A stretch of DNA of 64,000 bases from Omphiscola glabra. Taxonomy: Eukaryota > Mollusca > Gastropoda > Lymnaeidae. Below the pieces are notes generated by a model. It had not been told where the DNA came from, ran no database searches, and saw only the letters and a program-made list of their open reading frames with translations. Each line of letters begins with the position of its first letter. The stretch's first letter is position 1. Location: the NCBI GenBank assembly GCA_964017045.1, contig OZ024809.1, positions 13,584,307-13,648,306 of the forward strand, written 5' to 3'. A program made the position numbers and the translations under genes. Of the stretch, positions 46,301 to 51,239 are shown piece after piece.

Positions 46301-49300
46301 ACCAGAGAGCGGGCTCCACCCGTCTACAGTATCATGCAGGGATGAAAAGTATGTCACAAAAATTCTTCTCTAGACCCATTGCTAAGACTATTTAAATGCT
46401 TGCAGGGATGAAAAGTATGTCATAAAAATGCTTCTCTAGACCTAGTGCTAAGACTATCTAAACGTAACCTCAAATACAAAAGTTATCGTCTTTTTCACTG
46501 AGCCGATAGACATCCAGATTCATAAGTTCTACAGTCGGAGAGTTATCATAAGGTGTCGAAAACAAAATTTTTTGAAGAAGTTTTTAATTCTTCAACTTGA
46601 TCTTTATTTTGGAAACTTAACATGATCCATTGGTAACCTACAAGAGCGAGGCGATCGTCAACTATCTCTCTGGCTCAGGGGTTCTAAAACAGCAGTGCCA
46701 GGAAGTGCGGAAAGACCCATAAATTCAGGTTTATTTGGGTTTTTTTTCCTTGAGGGCCGCAGCAAATATGTTTTAAAATCGAGATGGAGACGAGGTAGCT
46801 GTATTAAATCAAAAAAAGGCCGTGGCGCTTCGAATAGATTAAGAGCCCCTGCGCTAGCGGATGCCAGGTGGACAACGAAAAGTGCTGGTCCTTTGGGTAA
46901 AGCTTTTCTGAAGTGAAAAGTAATCAATAAACCACTCTGTTTGGATAAAGTGGCCTCACTGGCATATTGTTCTCTTCATAGTCATGGATCAATCAGCCAT
47001 TACCCGGGATCAATGAGTGAGTTTTAAACAAATTTAAACGCGAATTGTTGGGCTAGCTATAAGTGCTGAACCACCATATCGAGCAGTCTGTACACATGTG
47101 TCAGAATTGGATTCAATATTTGCTGTGAACTTGAAAGGAGGAGTACAATGACTGTGCACTTTAGAACAGCGCGTAAAATTACGCCAGAAACTACTGGGTC
47201 AACTTTTTTTTATTTAATGCGCTCATAGACATTGGACAGCATGATGACAAAAAATGAAAAAAAAAATTTTGATTCTCGTCGACTATCCGGCGTACTTGGT
47301 GAAAAGAATTACAAGGGAAAATGGTACAAGGAGGAAGGGTACATGTGGAGGGTCTACAAGGAGAAGAAGTACAGGGGAATGGTTTACAGAGGGGAATGTT
47401 TCATGAGCGATGGTTGTACACGGGCAAAGGGCGTACAAAGGGTAAGGTGTATATGTGGGAAATATGTACAAGGGGGTGAGACTAGAATCATGCCATGTTT
47501 TAACTCATTATTTATTTTTTAATGCATAATAATTATTATTTCGTGAACTATGTTGTCGTTGACCAACCCCCATCATCTTTTCATGACCCTGCCTCTGTTT
47601 CATCCTCTCACCTATGTTGACCAACCCCCCCACCATCTCTCGAATCCCCTCACCTATGTTGACCAACCCCCCACCATCTCTCGAATCCCCTCACCTATGT
47701 TGACCAACCCCCCACCCTCTCTCGAATCCCCTCACCTATGTTGACCAACCCCCCCACCATCTCTCGAATCCCTTCACCTATGTTGACCAACCCCCCACCA
47801 TCTCTCGAATCCCCTCACCTATGTTGACCAACCCCCCCACCATCTCTCGAATCCCGTCACCTATGTTGACCAGCTTGACGTTATCCTCAGAGATGGCATG
47901 GAGCGCCAGCGACACGTTGTGTAACATCTGGATCCGGCTGTTGGGCTTAGAGTAGACCTTCCCAATCTTCTTAAACTGAAGGGCTTCCACCAGGGCCACC
48001 AGGCGGACGCCATCGCAGAGGTCCTCGGCAAGGCTTTCAACCGATTTGTTTCCTACGTGAAGAAACAACACCAACAACTGAGGAGTGTAAATGGTGGGCA
48101 GAGGCGCAACTAAGGGGGGGGGGATAGATGGGGACAGGTGTCCCTGGGCGCCAGACTAGATAAGGGCGCCAAAATGGGCTTTGATATTATTTTATTAATG
48201 AAAATAATAGGTTTGAGAGTTGAAAAAAAGAAAGGGAGGCTCTTTACAATGAATCTTGTCCCCGGGCGCCAAACACTCCAGCTACGCCTCTGATGGTGGG
48301 TGGTTACAGCAGTGTTGTCAACCCCTCGTTAACATTTCAATAATTTAAAATCACACAAAAACATGTAGGTTTACATTTAATATCTAGAGGTCGTATTCGA
48401 CCTCCAAACTAAGTAGAAAATAACAATTCCAAACTGGCAAAATTAGTCTACTGTTTAACATTAAGAATGAACGATTTTTTAGAAATTGTTGCCAAGAAAG
48501 AGTATATCTATAAAAAAAATATATTGAGCTTTTTATACGACTATGAAATTCTATAATCCGGCATTAAACGCATTGATGAATTGATTTATGGAAGAACAGA
48601 GTAAAATTGAGACAGCTTGTCATGTTGATAGACGCACGGATAGATTGAAGGACACACTTGATGGCTGGATAGATGCACATACGGGGAGTTAGCAGACGAA
48701 CTATGGGAATATGTTCGGATGTATAGAATGGCGAATGGTTAGATTCGTTAGGGGAATAGATGCGAATGTCTCAAATTGACCAAATTGGTGAATAGTTAGA
48801 TGGACATATGCATATTTGGTGATGACTGGCGAAGGAGGAACGTAAATGAAGAGACTGGCCAATGAGGTACATACATAAAGAGGCTGACCAACGTGGTACA
48901 TACATAAAGAGGTTGACTAATGAGGTCATACATAAATAGACTGACCAATGAGGTACATACGTAAAGAGGCTGACCAATGAGGTACATACATAAAGAGACT
49001 GACCAACGAGGTACATACATAAAGAGGCTGACCAACGTGGTACATACATAAAGAGACCGACCAATGAGGTACATACATAAAGAAGTTGACTAATGAGGTA
49101 CATACATAAAAAGACTGACCAATGAGGTACATACATAAAGAGGCTGACCAATGAGGTACATACATAAAGAGACTGACCAACGAAGTACATACATAAAGAG
49201 GCTGACCAACGTGGTACATACATAAAGAGACTGTCCAACGAAGTACATACATAAAGAGGCTGACCAACAAAGTACATGCATAAAGAGACTGACCAATGAA

Positions 49301-49836
49301 GTACACACATAAAGAGGCTGACCAATTAAGTACATACACAGAGAGGCTGACCAATGAGGTACATACATAAAGAGGCTGACCAACGTGGTACATACATAAA
49401 GAGACCGACCAATGAGGTACATACATAAAGAAGTTGACTAATGAGGTACATACATAAAAAGACTGACCAATGAGGTACATACATAAAGAGGCTGACCAAT
49501 GAGGTACATACATAAAGAGACTGACCAACGAAGTACATACATAAAGAGGCTGACCAACGTGGTACATACATAAAGAGACTGTCCAACGAAGTACATACAT
49601 AAAGAGGCTGACCAACAAAGTACATGCATAAAGAGACTGACCAATGAAGTACACACATAAAGAGGCTGACCAATTAAGTACATACACAGAGAGGCTGACC
49701 AATGAGGTACATACATAAAGAGGCTGACCAACGAGATACATAGAAGTAGGGACTGACCAATACTTAGCTGCTCGTTGGCCCAGTTGACAAAAGTCTTTTG
49801 CTGGATGGCTATCCACTGGTCCTCTGACCGCGACAT
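25160..49836 (-). CDS. jbug: Filamin-like actin-binding protein with three CH domains (Jitterbug type), 23 coding exons
   Basis: An actin-crosslinking scaffold of the filamin superfamily. Joining 49836-49764, 48052-47861, 45491-45296, 44972-44907, 44609-44396, 42840-42729, 42201-42014, 41529-41374, 39973-39842, 39619-39490, 39020-38889, 38320-38144, 36248-36105, 33987-33862, 33048-32902, 31578-31477, 30631-30446, 29904-29800, 27951-27775, 27106-26957, 26605-26438, 26021-25964 and 25337-25160 gives 3309 nt, 1102 residues. All introns are GT-AG and phases agree. CH1 is at about 6-115 (WIAIQ..TF..WAN; DLCDGVRL), CH2 at about 124-223 and CH3 at about 227-330 (LNWVCKQL; WNDGYFLCGLV). About eight filamin repeats fill 348-1102 (KVKVWVSGP, KVRVAGQ, MKAWLTGP, RVKVYGEG, KVKVFGPG, and G-SPF-type ends). 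Three CH domains distinguish it from vertebrate filamins. The start is the first in-frame ATG after an upstream TGA at 49870-49872; 5' UTR exons are not identified. Function in cytoskeleton and muscle attachment is inferred from the family. Confidence 0.9.
25435..25745. repeat. 30-bp minisatellite, about 10 copies (intron 22)
   Basis: The unit contains tggaaataaatgtttggttg and agagtagtca, very homogeneous. It lies about 220 nt from the donor and does not include splice sequence. Confidence 0.95.
25964..26021 (-). CDS. jbug: jbug-like exon 22 (58 nt, repeat 8)
   Basis: A short exon reading GFRVEMRRESKNERIINC. It is required to reconcile the phases of exons 21 and 23 and fits the family sequence. 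Acceptor gtttttaag/GTGGG, donor TGCAG/GTTTGT. Phase 1 to phase 2. Confidence 0.9.
26438..26605 (-). CDS. jbug: jbug-like exon 21 (end of repeat 7, start of repeat 8)
   Basis: Reads SPFIIRIGEPPDPTKVKVFG then LIDTFESRFLVDT and AVKVRGPRG, the most canonical repeat border in the gene. Acceptor taccccag/GAAGT, donor CGAG/GTGAGT. Phase 1. Confidence 0.95.
26775..26956. repeat. 28-bp minisatellite carrying the exon 20 donor (intron 20)
   Basis: Seven donor copies at a 28-bp period: exon-end equivalents at 26957 (authentic), 26929, 26901, 26873, 26845, 26817 and, after a longer unit, 26781. Each minus-strand unit repeats gatatgatggggtccaagt and ends CAG/GTA. The unit is a duplicate of the last 28 coding bases of exon 20. 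Confidence 0.93.
26957..27106 (-). CDS. jbug: jbug-like exon 20 (filamin repeat 7)
   Basis: Reads EVTAECHSFRHTALCDIKEN and HVLQIRYDGVQVPG. Acceptor gttgtag/GTGAG, donor CCCAG/GTAGG. The last 28 exonic bases with the donor are tandemly repeated into the intron. Phase 1. Confidence 0.92.
27495..27694. mobile_element. Foldback (palindromic) element in intron 19
   Basis: The left arm ggaagtttgcactgaaagac through ggacgaatgaagaaataa pairs with the right arm ttatttcttcattgtcctgt through tgtctgaagcttcc, with mismatches. An overall inverted repeat of about 2 x 90 bp around a short loop, non-coding. Confidence 0.65.
27775..27951 (-). CDS. jbug: jbug-like exon 19 (end of repeat 6, start of repeat 7)
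   Basis: Reads FVYWSDMPVPGCPHKINI, then IKRVKVYGEGLNGGISGSEL. I chose the acceptor aatttttag/GCAGC because it keeps the YWSD strand expected by homology. An alternative AG at 27922 would drop ten codons in frame. Donor CCTG/GTAAAC. Phase 1. Confidence 0.88.
28308..28506. mobile_element. SPIN-like non-autonomous hAT element in intron 18
   Basis: Starts cagcggttctcaacctgtgg, continues gtcgcgacccctttgggg and ggtcgcctaagac, and ends gatgagaaccactg. It is flanked by ccttacct and ccttaact (7 of 8 identical), an hAT-type duplication. 199 bp, opposite in orientation to the 15516 and 59296 copies. Confidence 0.85.
28760..29485. repeat. 23-bp minisatellite, about 31 copies (intron 18)
   Basis: Two subfamilies abut: tatagtgatacacaaaatgt-gga on the left and tatgttgatacacaaaatgc-cga on the right, with the change near 29140-29200 passing through intermediates. 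Confidence 0.95.
29567..29700. repeat. 36-bp minisatellite, about 3.7 copies (intron 18)
   Basis: The unit contains caacaaccagatcccaagta followed by cccacaccactgatgt. It is followed by a (caa)n microsatellite at 29717-29750. Confidence 0.93.
29800..29904 (-). CDS. jbug: jbug-like exon 18 (filamin repeat 6)
   Basis: Reads TPKVRLQGVQSDLPVEIKPL and YKCSYLSNVPG. Acceptor ttgacag/GTACG, donor CCAG/GTGAGT. Phase 1. Confidence 0.9.
30150..30237. repeat. 27-bp tandem repeat, about 3 copies (intron 17)
   Basis: The unit contains gtcttttatttcagaatatt followed by agctg. The outer copies are incomplete. Confidence 0.85.
30446..30631 (-). CDS. jbug: jbug-like exon 17 (end of repeat 5, start of repeat 6)
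   Basis: Reads DHYIHLYWSDVPLDFSPLLA, then DASKVSIAGKGAEAARATVP and GRKAGPG. Acceptor cgtccag/GCGAT, donor CCTG/GTCAGT. Phase 1. Confidence 0.93.
31015..31425. repeat. 8-bp-based satellite (acatacag)n (intron 16)
   Basis: Runs of acatacag, acatgcag and related octamers over 400 bp. Cysteine- and valine-rich minus-strand frames are artefacts of the octamer. Confidence 0.93.
31477..31578 (-). CDS. jbug: jbug-like exon 16 (filamin repeat 5)
   Basis: Reads KLTAEVLGPDGKLPVDVTQ and VKVSFKAKHEG. Acceptor aaattag/GTAAG, donor GAAG/GTCAGT. Phase 1. Confidence 0.92.
31640..31785. repeat. 27-bp tandem repeat, about 5 copies (intron 15)
   Basis: The unit contains gtgacagtccactattaacg and tatatat. It lies 60-200 nt upstream of the exon 16 acceptor without including it. 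Confidence 0.92.
32115..32414. mobile_element. 300-bp foldback element, copy 1, with perfect 8-bp TSD (intron 15)
   Basis: Flanked by aaagttat on both sides (32107-32114 and 32415-32422). Ends cgtatccggaaatttgatcg and gatcaaatttccggtaaccc. Each arm carries 4-5 degenerate direct repeats of the type gaaatttgatcga or gaaatttggtcga, so the whole element is nearly palindromic. No coding capacity. It has the same structure as 56042-56340 in the opposite orientation. Confidence 0.9.
32902..33048 (-). CDS. jbug: jbug-like exon 15 (start of repeat 5)
   Basis: Reads SPYTASITDKSRVILLDNVN and EMDFHLDVTRAGPG. The degenerate strand A (VILLDNVNAL) lacks the usual G-x-GL motif. Acceptor ggtag/GGTCA, donor CCAG/GTAGGC. 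Phase 1. Confidence 0.9.
33526..33861. repeat. 43-44-bp minisatellite carrying the exon 14 donor (intron 14)
   Basis: On the minus strand each unit reads AAGCTG/GTAAGTT, then cactgtgaccattggcc. Exon-end equivalents are 33862 (authentic), 33819, 33776, 33697, 33653, 33609 and 33565, plus one defective unit near 33740. The intronic bases after the real donor match the unit (gtaagttgtcactgtgacc). Confidence 0.92.
33862..33987 (-). CDS. jbug: jbug-like exon 14 (end of repeat 4)
   Basis: Reads EYEFRYVPLAVGSYKIDIKW and DGKPVAG, the typical closing strands. Acceptor ctcccag/CATC, donor TAGCTG/GTAAGTT. This donor is copied at least six more times in the intron array. Phase 1. Confidence 0.94.
34028..34110. 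repeat. 28-bp tandem repeat, 3 copies (intron 13)
   Basis: The unit contains acacgttaatacaagtgtta and aatcaaat. Confidence 0.92.
34520..34800. repeat. Dispersed repeat A, copy 1 (intron 13)
   Basis: Shares gcgtaatattttctttt, gaaatcgtctcaattt, ttcggtttaaaagtg and gacatcagaatatttaat, in order, with 51240-51650. The right end gtggcgtatcatg is hAT-like. A more diverged relative may lie near 35290-35420. Type of element unknown. Confidence 0.6.
34905..35150. repeat. Dispersed repeat B, copy 1 (intron 13)
   Basis: The left part gtgaacttcccatctactaa recurs near 42918. The right part gtctaattgacccac and gttgccaatgaca recurs near 44708-44775 with substitutions. Element class not recognised. Confidence 0.55.
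35661..35788. mobile_element. hAT-like MITE relative with gggcgcc interior (intron 13)
   Basis: Begins caggggcgcc and ends acgcctctg, with an interior gggcgccaaaa like 48099-48292. No target-site duplication visible. Confidence 0.45.
36105..36248 (-). CDS. jbug: jbug-like exon 13 (start of repeat 4)
   Basis: Reads QIVVSGDGLSRGLKGAEAHF and VNKQGLAGDITAVVEG, a clear G-x-GL...G start of a filamin repeat. Acceptor ctgtttcag/GCTC, donor GAAG/GTGAGT. Phase 1. Confidence 0.93.
36381..36550. mobile_element. 170-bp hAT-like MITE with perfect 8-bp TSD (intron 12)
   Basis: Begins cagtgcttctctaact and ends ctttgagtagcactg, flanked by atttaagt on both sides (36373-36380 and 36551-36558). Internal gcggaccggc motifs. 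No coding capacity. Confidence 0.85.
36600..37095. repeat. 14-bp polypyrimidine satellite, about 35 copies (intron 12)
   Basis: The unit is aagttcttcttccc, with aagttcttcctccc and aagatcttcttccc variants. The sense (minus) strand of the host gene is purine-rich (gggaagaagaactt). Low-complexity frames on both strands are artefacts. Confidence 0.95.
37150..37570. repeat. 32-bp minisatellite, 13 copies (intron 12)
   Basis: The unit contains ggggtgccaatgggtgcagt and tgttcctgtgtt. The variants ttcctt/ttcctg and ccaa/ccga are interspersed. Confidence 0.95.
37665..38032. repeat. 31-bp minisatellite, about 11 copies (intron 12)
   Basis: The unit contains ctaagatggtccaaactgtc and ccactattcct. Left copies are strongly diverged and right copies near-identical. 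It ends about 110 nt before the exon 12 donor. Confidence 0.92.
38144..38320 (-). CDS. jbug: jbug-like exon 12 (filamin repeat 3)
   Basis: Reads ADLETEVEFSGGRKMDDVRL and IVFKPKSSGIYRVKAFLRG. Acceptor ctttaacag/TAAAC, donor AATG/GTAGGG. Phase 1. Confidence 0.92.
38889..39020 (-). CDS. jbug: jbug-like exon 11 (end of repeat 2, start of repeat 3)
   Basis: Reads KWSYQTMVGNQEANV then MKAWLTGPEHGIVGEEVSF. Acceptor cgtccag/GAAAG, donor AATG/GTAAAC. Phase 1. Confidence 0.9.
39080..39430. repeat. 20-bp minisatellite, about 17 copies (intron 10)
   Basis: The unit is gctgacagaagctaactgaa with point variants. Confidence 0.93.
39490..39619 (-). CDS. jbug: jbug-like exon 10 (filamin repeat 2)
   Basis: Reads TTEIRLTSPNGELTSL and ESSFRPSAVG. 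Acceptor atccccag/GTTTT, donor AGTTG/GTAAAT. Phase 0 to phase 1. Confidence 0.9.
39842..39973 (-). CDS. jbug: jbug-like exon 9 (end of repeat 1, start of repeat 2)
   Basis: 44 codons: IYVQYDGVDIRACPITF ends repeat 1, and LTKVRVAGQPNPCLVGKPY starts repeat 2. Acceptor taacaaag/ATT, donor ATTCAG/GTCAGC. Phase 0. Confidence 0.9.
40500..40640. repeat. 43-bp repeat, about 3 copies (intron 8)
   Basis: Copies of acacacatattctggtgacc and ccggctagtacattgg, with a diverged third copy carrying gatgaccccggctagtaaat. Confidence 0.85.
41074..41260. mobile_element. 187-bp hAT-like MITE with perfect 8-bp TSD, copy 1 (intron 8)
   Basis: Begins cagtggtcggcaaatcgcgg and ends gagtttgccgaccactg, flanked by atatagga on both sides (41066-41073 and 41261-41268). 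Contains cggctcgcgagcggc. The second copy is at 52354-52562 in the opposite orientation. Confidence 0.9.
41374..41529 (-). CDS. jbug: jbug-like exon 8 (filamin repeat 1)
   Basis: 52 codons: DESKVKVWVSGP and CTFQPKERGLHK, a filamin Ig-like repeat with the usual P-x-x-x-G-x-H strand. Acceptor ttgacag/GCAAG, donor CACAAG/GTGCG. Phase 0. Confidence 0.9.
41670..42013. repeat. 42-bp minisatellite carrying exon 7 donor-like sites (intron 7)
   Basis: On the minus strand units read CACCAG/GTAGGGG, then tgtgaatgtgtacaggtg. Exon-end equivalents fall at 41890, 41848, 41806, 41764, 41722 and 41680 (42-bp period), with two degenerate units near 41932 and 41973 leading back to the real donor at 42014 (ACATCAG/GTACTGG). 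Confidence 0.88.
42014..42201 (-). CDS. jbug: jbug-like exon 7 (end of CH3)
   Basis: Reads LDCAKRLGVEPLLSASEL and DHLSVMAYISKFQKI, closing CH3, then a short charged linker. Acceptor aattcaag/GCC, donor ACATCAG/GTACTG. The donor region seeds the 42-bp array in the intron. Phase 1 to phase 0. Confidence 0.93.
42236..42415. repeat. 23-bp minisatellite, about 8 copies (intron 6)
   Basis: The unit is acaataggtcccaaagttca-ttg. It lies 35-215 nt upstream of the exon 7 acceptor and does not include it. Confidence 0.94.
42729..42840 (-). CDS. jbug: jbug-like exon 6 (CH3)
   Basis: Reads TDWNDGYFLCGLVHSMGGEV, the W-x-DG-x-x-L motif of a CH domain, then NDHLANCQL. Acceptor tttttcag/ACAG, donor CTCG/GTAAGC. 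Phase 0 to phase 1. Confidence 0.93.
42885..42955. repeat. Fragment of dispersed repeat B (intron 5)
   Basis: gcaatgcttgaacttccctt and ctactaaagtt match the left half of the copy at 34905-35150. Confidence 0.5.
43050..43250 (+). pseudogene. LINE reverse-transcriptase C-terminal fragment (intron 5)
   Basis: A plus-strand frame reads RQSIDWNKLPRGTVEATTPS, resembling the ...W-N-x-LP...V-x-A-x-S-x-x-F motif near the C-terminus of many LINE polymerases. A stop (tga) follows soon. Short and decayed. Confidence 0.45.
43440..43815 (+). pseudogene. Retroelement 3' fragment (intron 5)
   Basis: The right part reads ALDRDERKNPVDGPCPRRVN followed by a lysine-rich (gaagaagaa) end, as in the last residues of several LINE polymerases (RD-x-W-x-x-LVDGLCPRR-type). 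The upstream frame KADPKAGYERRRGGVRPATS is open but not recognised. Sense orientation is opposite to the host gene. Confidence 0.5.
44120..44395. repeat. About 25-bp degenerate minisatellite carrying the exon 5 donor (intron 5)
   Basis: Units read on the minus strand CACACA/GTAAGCTTAC, then tttag. The real donor is CTCTCA/GTAAGATTAT. Exon-end equivalents lie at 44364, 44339, 44314 (GTGAG), 44289, 44262, 44214 and 44189 (GTACG). Several have lost the GT. Confidence 0.85.
44396..44609 (-). CDS. jbug: jbug-like exon 5 (end of CH2, start of CH3)
   Basis: Reads NCRNAMQLAKDHLNVPRVIS and LDELSAMTYLSYF (end of CH2), then YYNTLNWVCKQLKTTNI, which opens a third CH domain. Acceptor tttcccccag/TG, donor CTCTCA/GTAAGA. 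Ends in phase 0. Confidence 0.93.
44665..44790. repeat. Dispersed repeat B, copy 2 (intron 4)
   Basis: aaatcctttatattaaattc and gtctaattgacccacatccc match 34995-35140 in order and orientation, with about one difference in six bases. Confidence 0.6.
44907..44972 (-). CDS. jbug: jbug-like exon 4 (CH2, 66 nt)
   Basis: A small exon reading ALLEYLKPGLSPKWAELSP, the CH2 segment after the W-x-DG motif. Acceptor atcatcag/TGC, donor GACAG/GTACTC. Phase 2 at both ends. Confidence 0.92.
45296..45491 (-). CDS. jbug: jbug-like exon 3 (end of CH1, start of CH2)
   Basis: Reads DDIVGGNLKLILGLIWHLII at the end of CH1 and KKLMLSWFQNALPG at the start of CH2. Acceptor acccag/GTACC, donor CTGCA/GTGAG. Phase 1 to phase 2. 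Confidence 0.93.
45830..46203. repeat. 18-22-bp minisatellite, about 18 copies (intron 2)
   Basis: The unit is based on tacataagatgaaatgtgtg with (gt) length variation. Confidence 0.92.
46337..46463. repeat. 66-bp direct duplication (intron 2)
   Basis: tgcagggatgaaaagtatgt and gctaagactat occur twice in tandem with few differences. Confidence 0.88.
46676..46851. mobile_element. hAT-like MITE, imperfect (intron 2)
   Basis: Begins caggggttctaaaacagc and ends taagagcccctg (inverted termini, 8 of 10). Contains gagggccgcagcaaatatg, a sequence type frequent in hAT MITEs. The flanking 8-mers match poorly. Confidence 0.45.
47600..47860. repeat. 41-42-bp minisatellite carrying the exon 2 donor (intron 2)
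   Basis: Seven donors at exon-end positions 47861 (authentic), 47819, 47778, 47736, 47695, 47654 and 47612. Each minus-strand unit reads GGTCAACATAG/GTGA, then gggattcgagagatggtggg. The unit includes the last 12-13 coding bases of exon 2. Confidence 0.95.
47861..48052 (-). CDS. jbug: jbug-like exon 2 (CH1 core)
   Basis: Carries SVESLAEDLCDGVRLVALVE and NVKLVNIG, strongly CH1-like. Acceptor cgtag/GAAAC, donor ACATAG/GTGACG. The donor with 12-13 nt of exon sequence is tandemly repeated seven times into the intron. Phase 1 at both ends. Confidence 0.92.
   Translation of the reverse strand, partial: ETNRLKALPRTSAMASAWWPWWKPFSLRRLGRSTLSPTAGSRCYTTCRWRSMPSLRITSSWST
48099..48292. mobile_element. 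194-bp hAT-like MITE with perfect 8-bp TSD (intron 1)
   Basis: Begins cagaggcgcaactaagg and ends ccagctacgcctctg, flanked by atggtggg on both sides (48091-48098 and 48293-48300). Contains gggcgcca repeats and ggtttgagagttgaaaaaa. A related copy in the opposite orientation is at 59046-59199. Confidence 0.88.
48850..49757. repeat. 29-bp minisatellite, about 31 copies, with a 348-bp higher-order duplication (intron 1)
   Basis: The unit contains aggtacatacataaagaggc and tgaccaatg. A block of 12 units (48978-49325) is repeated almost exactly as 49326-49673. The right end comes within a few bases of the exon 1 donor. Confidence 0.95.
49764..49836 (-). CDS. jbug: jbug-like exon 1 (start codon, start of CH1)
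   Basis: Residues 1-25, MSRSEDQWIAIQQKTF then VNWANEQL, the first helix of a calponin-homology domain. The ATG has A at -3. The donor is CTAA/GTATTG, and the intron minisatellite starts a few bases further on. Ends in phase 1. Confidence 0.88.
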
Positions 49837-50819
49837 TGTCCTGTCAATGTCTTTAGCCCCCACGCGACGTCAGGTCTGCCTGGGCACAAGTTATCTTCCA
49901 CAACAGTCTATTTCCAACATCCAAGAACACGAAATCGTTTCAGATTCATCTTTCGCAACCTATCGTCTCTTCACAAATTGAATGAAAATGTTTTTGTTGT
50001 TTATCTTCTTAAAATACAATAAGAAAAAGAAAGATGAAACAAACACCGGACATTGAATGGCAATGGAAGATGCAGAGCGCTTTGTCCGAAGATAAGCCAT
50101 GGAAATAAATAAAGGACCAAATGTAATGACATTCCTTATGTCTTTCTTATCTAATCTCTTACAAACTCAATTCTGGGTGGAGCTTGGATTACGTCATATC
50201 TTCACCCAGGCACCGGAGCCTAACTCTCGGAGTCAAACCTTTTTTATCGCATTCGTAAGTTGGTACGTGTCTACTGGTCCGGATATTCCCTTAAATCTTC
50301 AGCGGTTGTGATCTGAGACCTAAGAAGACGGCAATAATTGTGGCAACGACGAGTATAATAATAATTCCATTGAAAGCCATGACATAAGGATGTTGTGTGT
50401 TGATTTTGTGTACAGATGCGTACATTTCATAGAATTTCTTAGGATTGATTGAACAGAGCGGGGTAACAAGCTTTGCATAGAAACTTCAGATTAGAAAGGT
50501 AACAGCTTGTATTTGCCCGACGCATGGTTGGGTGTGGATAAAGCCATCGACGTAAAACCGTAACCTCCAGCCGATGTAAAAAAAAAAACGTATCTCGTAA
50601 CACGACGTCGCACACCAAAAACAGAGGGTAAAAAATAAAATACTTCGAATGGATTGTGTCACGGGGTAGGGATAATAATTGTATTTGTTTTAGTGCCGCG
50701 AGGTAACAAAAGATTAGAACCGCTGATACAATATTGGTCTACCCTATCTTTAAAAGCAAACCAACAACAGCAACTCCAACACAGCAATGCGAGCAATTAC
50801 GGTAAACATGAAAATAGAC
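49837..50819. other. Upstream region of the filamin-like gene, nothing recognised
   Basis: Expected to hold the 5' UTR and promoter of the minus-strand gene, but no TATA box, initiator or conserved exon could be identified. No other gene seen. Confidence 0.45.
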
Positions 50820-51052
50820 CAGAAACTATTGCAAAAAGCAGAAAATAGATCAGAAACTATTGCAAAAAGCAGAAAATAAACCAGAAACTATTGCAAAAAG
50901 CAGAAAATAAACCAGAAACTATTGCAAAAAGCAGAAAATAAACCAGAAACTATTGCAAAGAGCAGAAAATAGATCAGAAACTATTGCAAAGAGCAGAAAA
51001 TAGATCACAAACTGTTGCAAAGAGCAGAAAATAGATCAGAAACTATTGCCAA
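50820..51052. repeat. 31-bp minisatellite, about 7 copies
   Basis: The unit contains agaaactattgcaaaaagca and gaaaataaacc. Right-hand copies read gagcagaaaatagatc. Confidence 0.93.
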
Positions 51053-51239
51053 ACAGAAAAGTGGCCAGTTAACACCATATACAATCAAGGGGAAAACAAC
51101 AACCAAAACATCTGAGATAATTTTTATCACAAACTATGTCCTTCATTTAAACAATAGAGAGCCTTTGGTACTCATTGTTACCACGGACAGTAATCAGAGA
51201 TGAGTAATTATTACATATATCTCTTATATATTATTTTAC

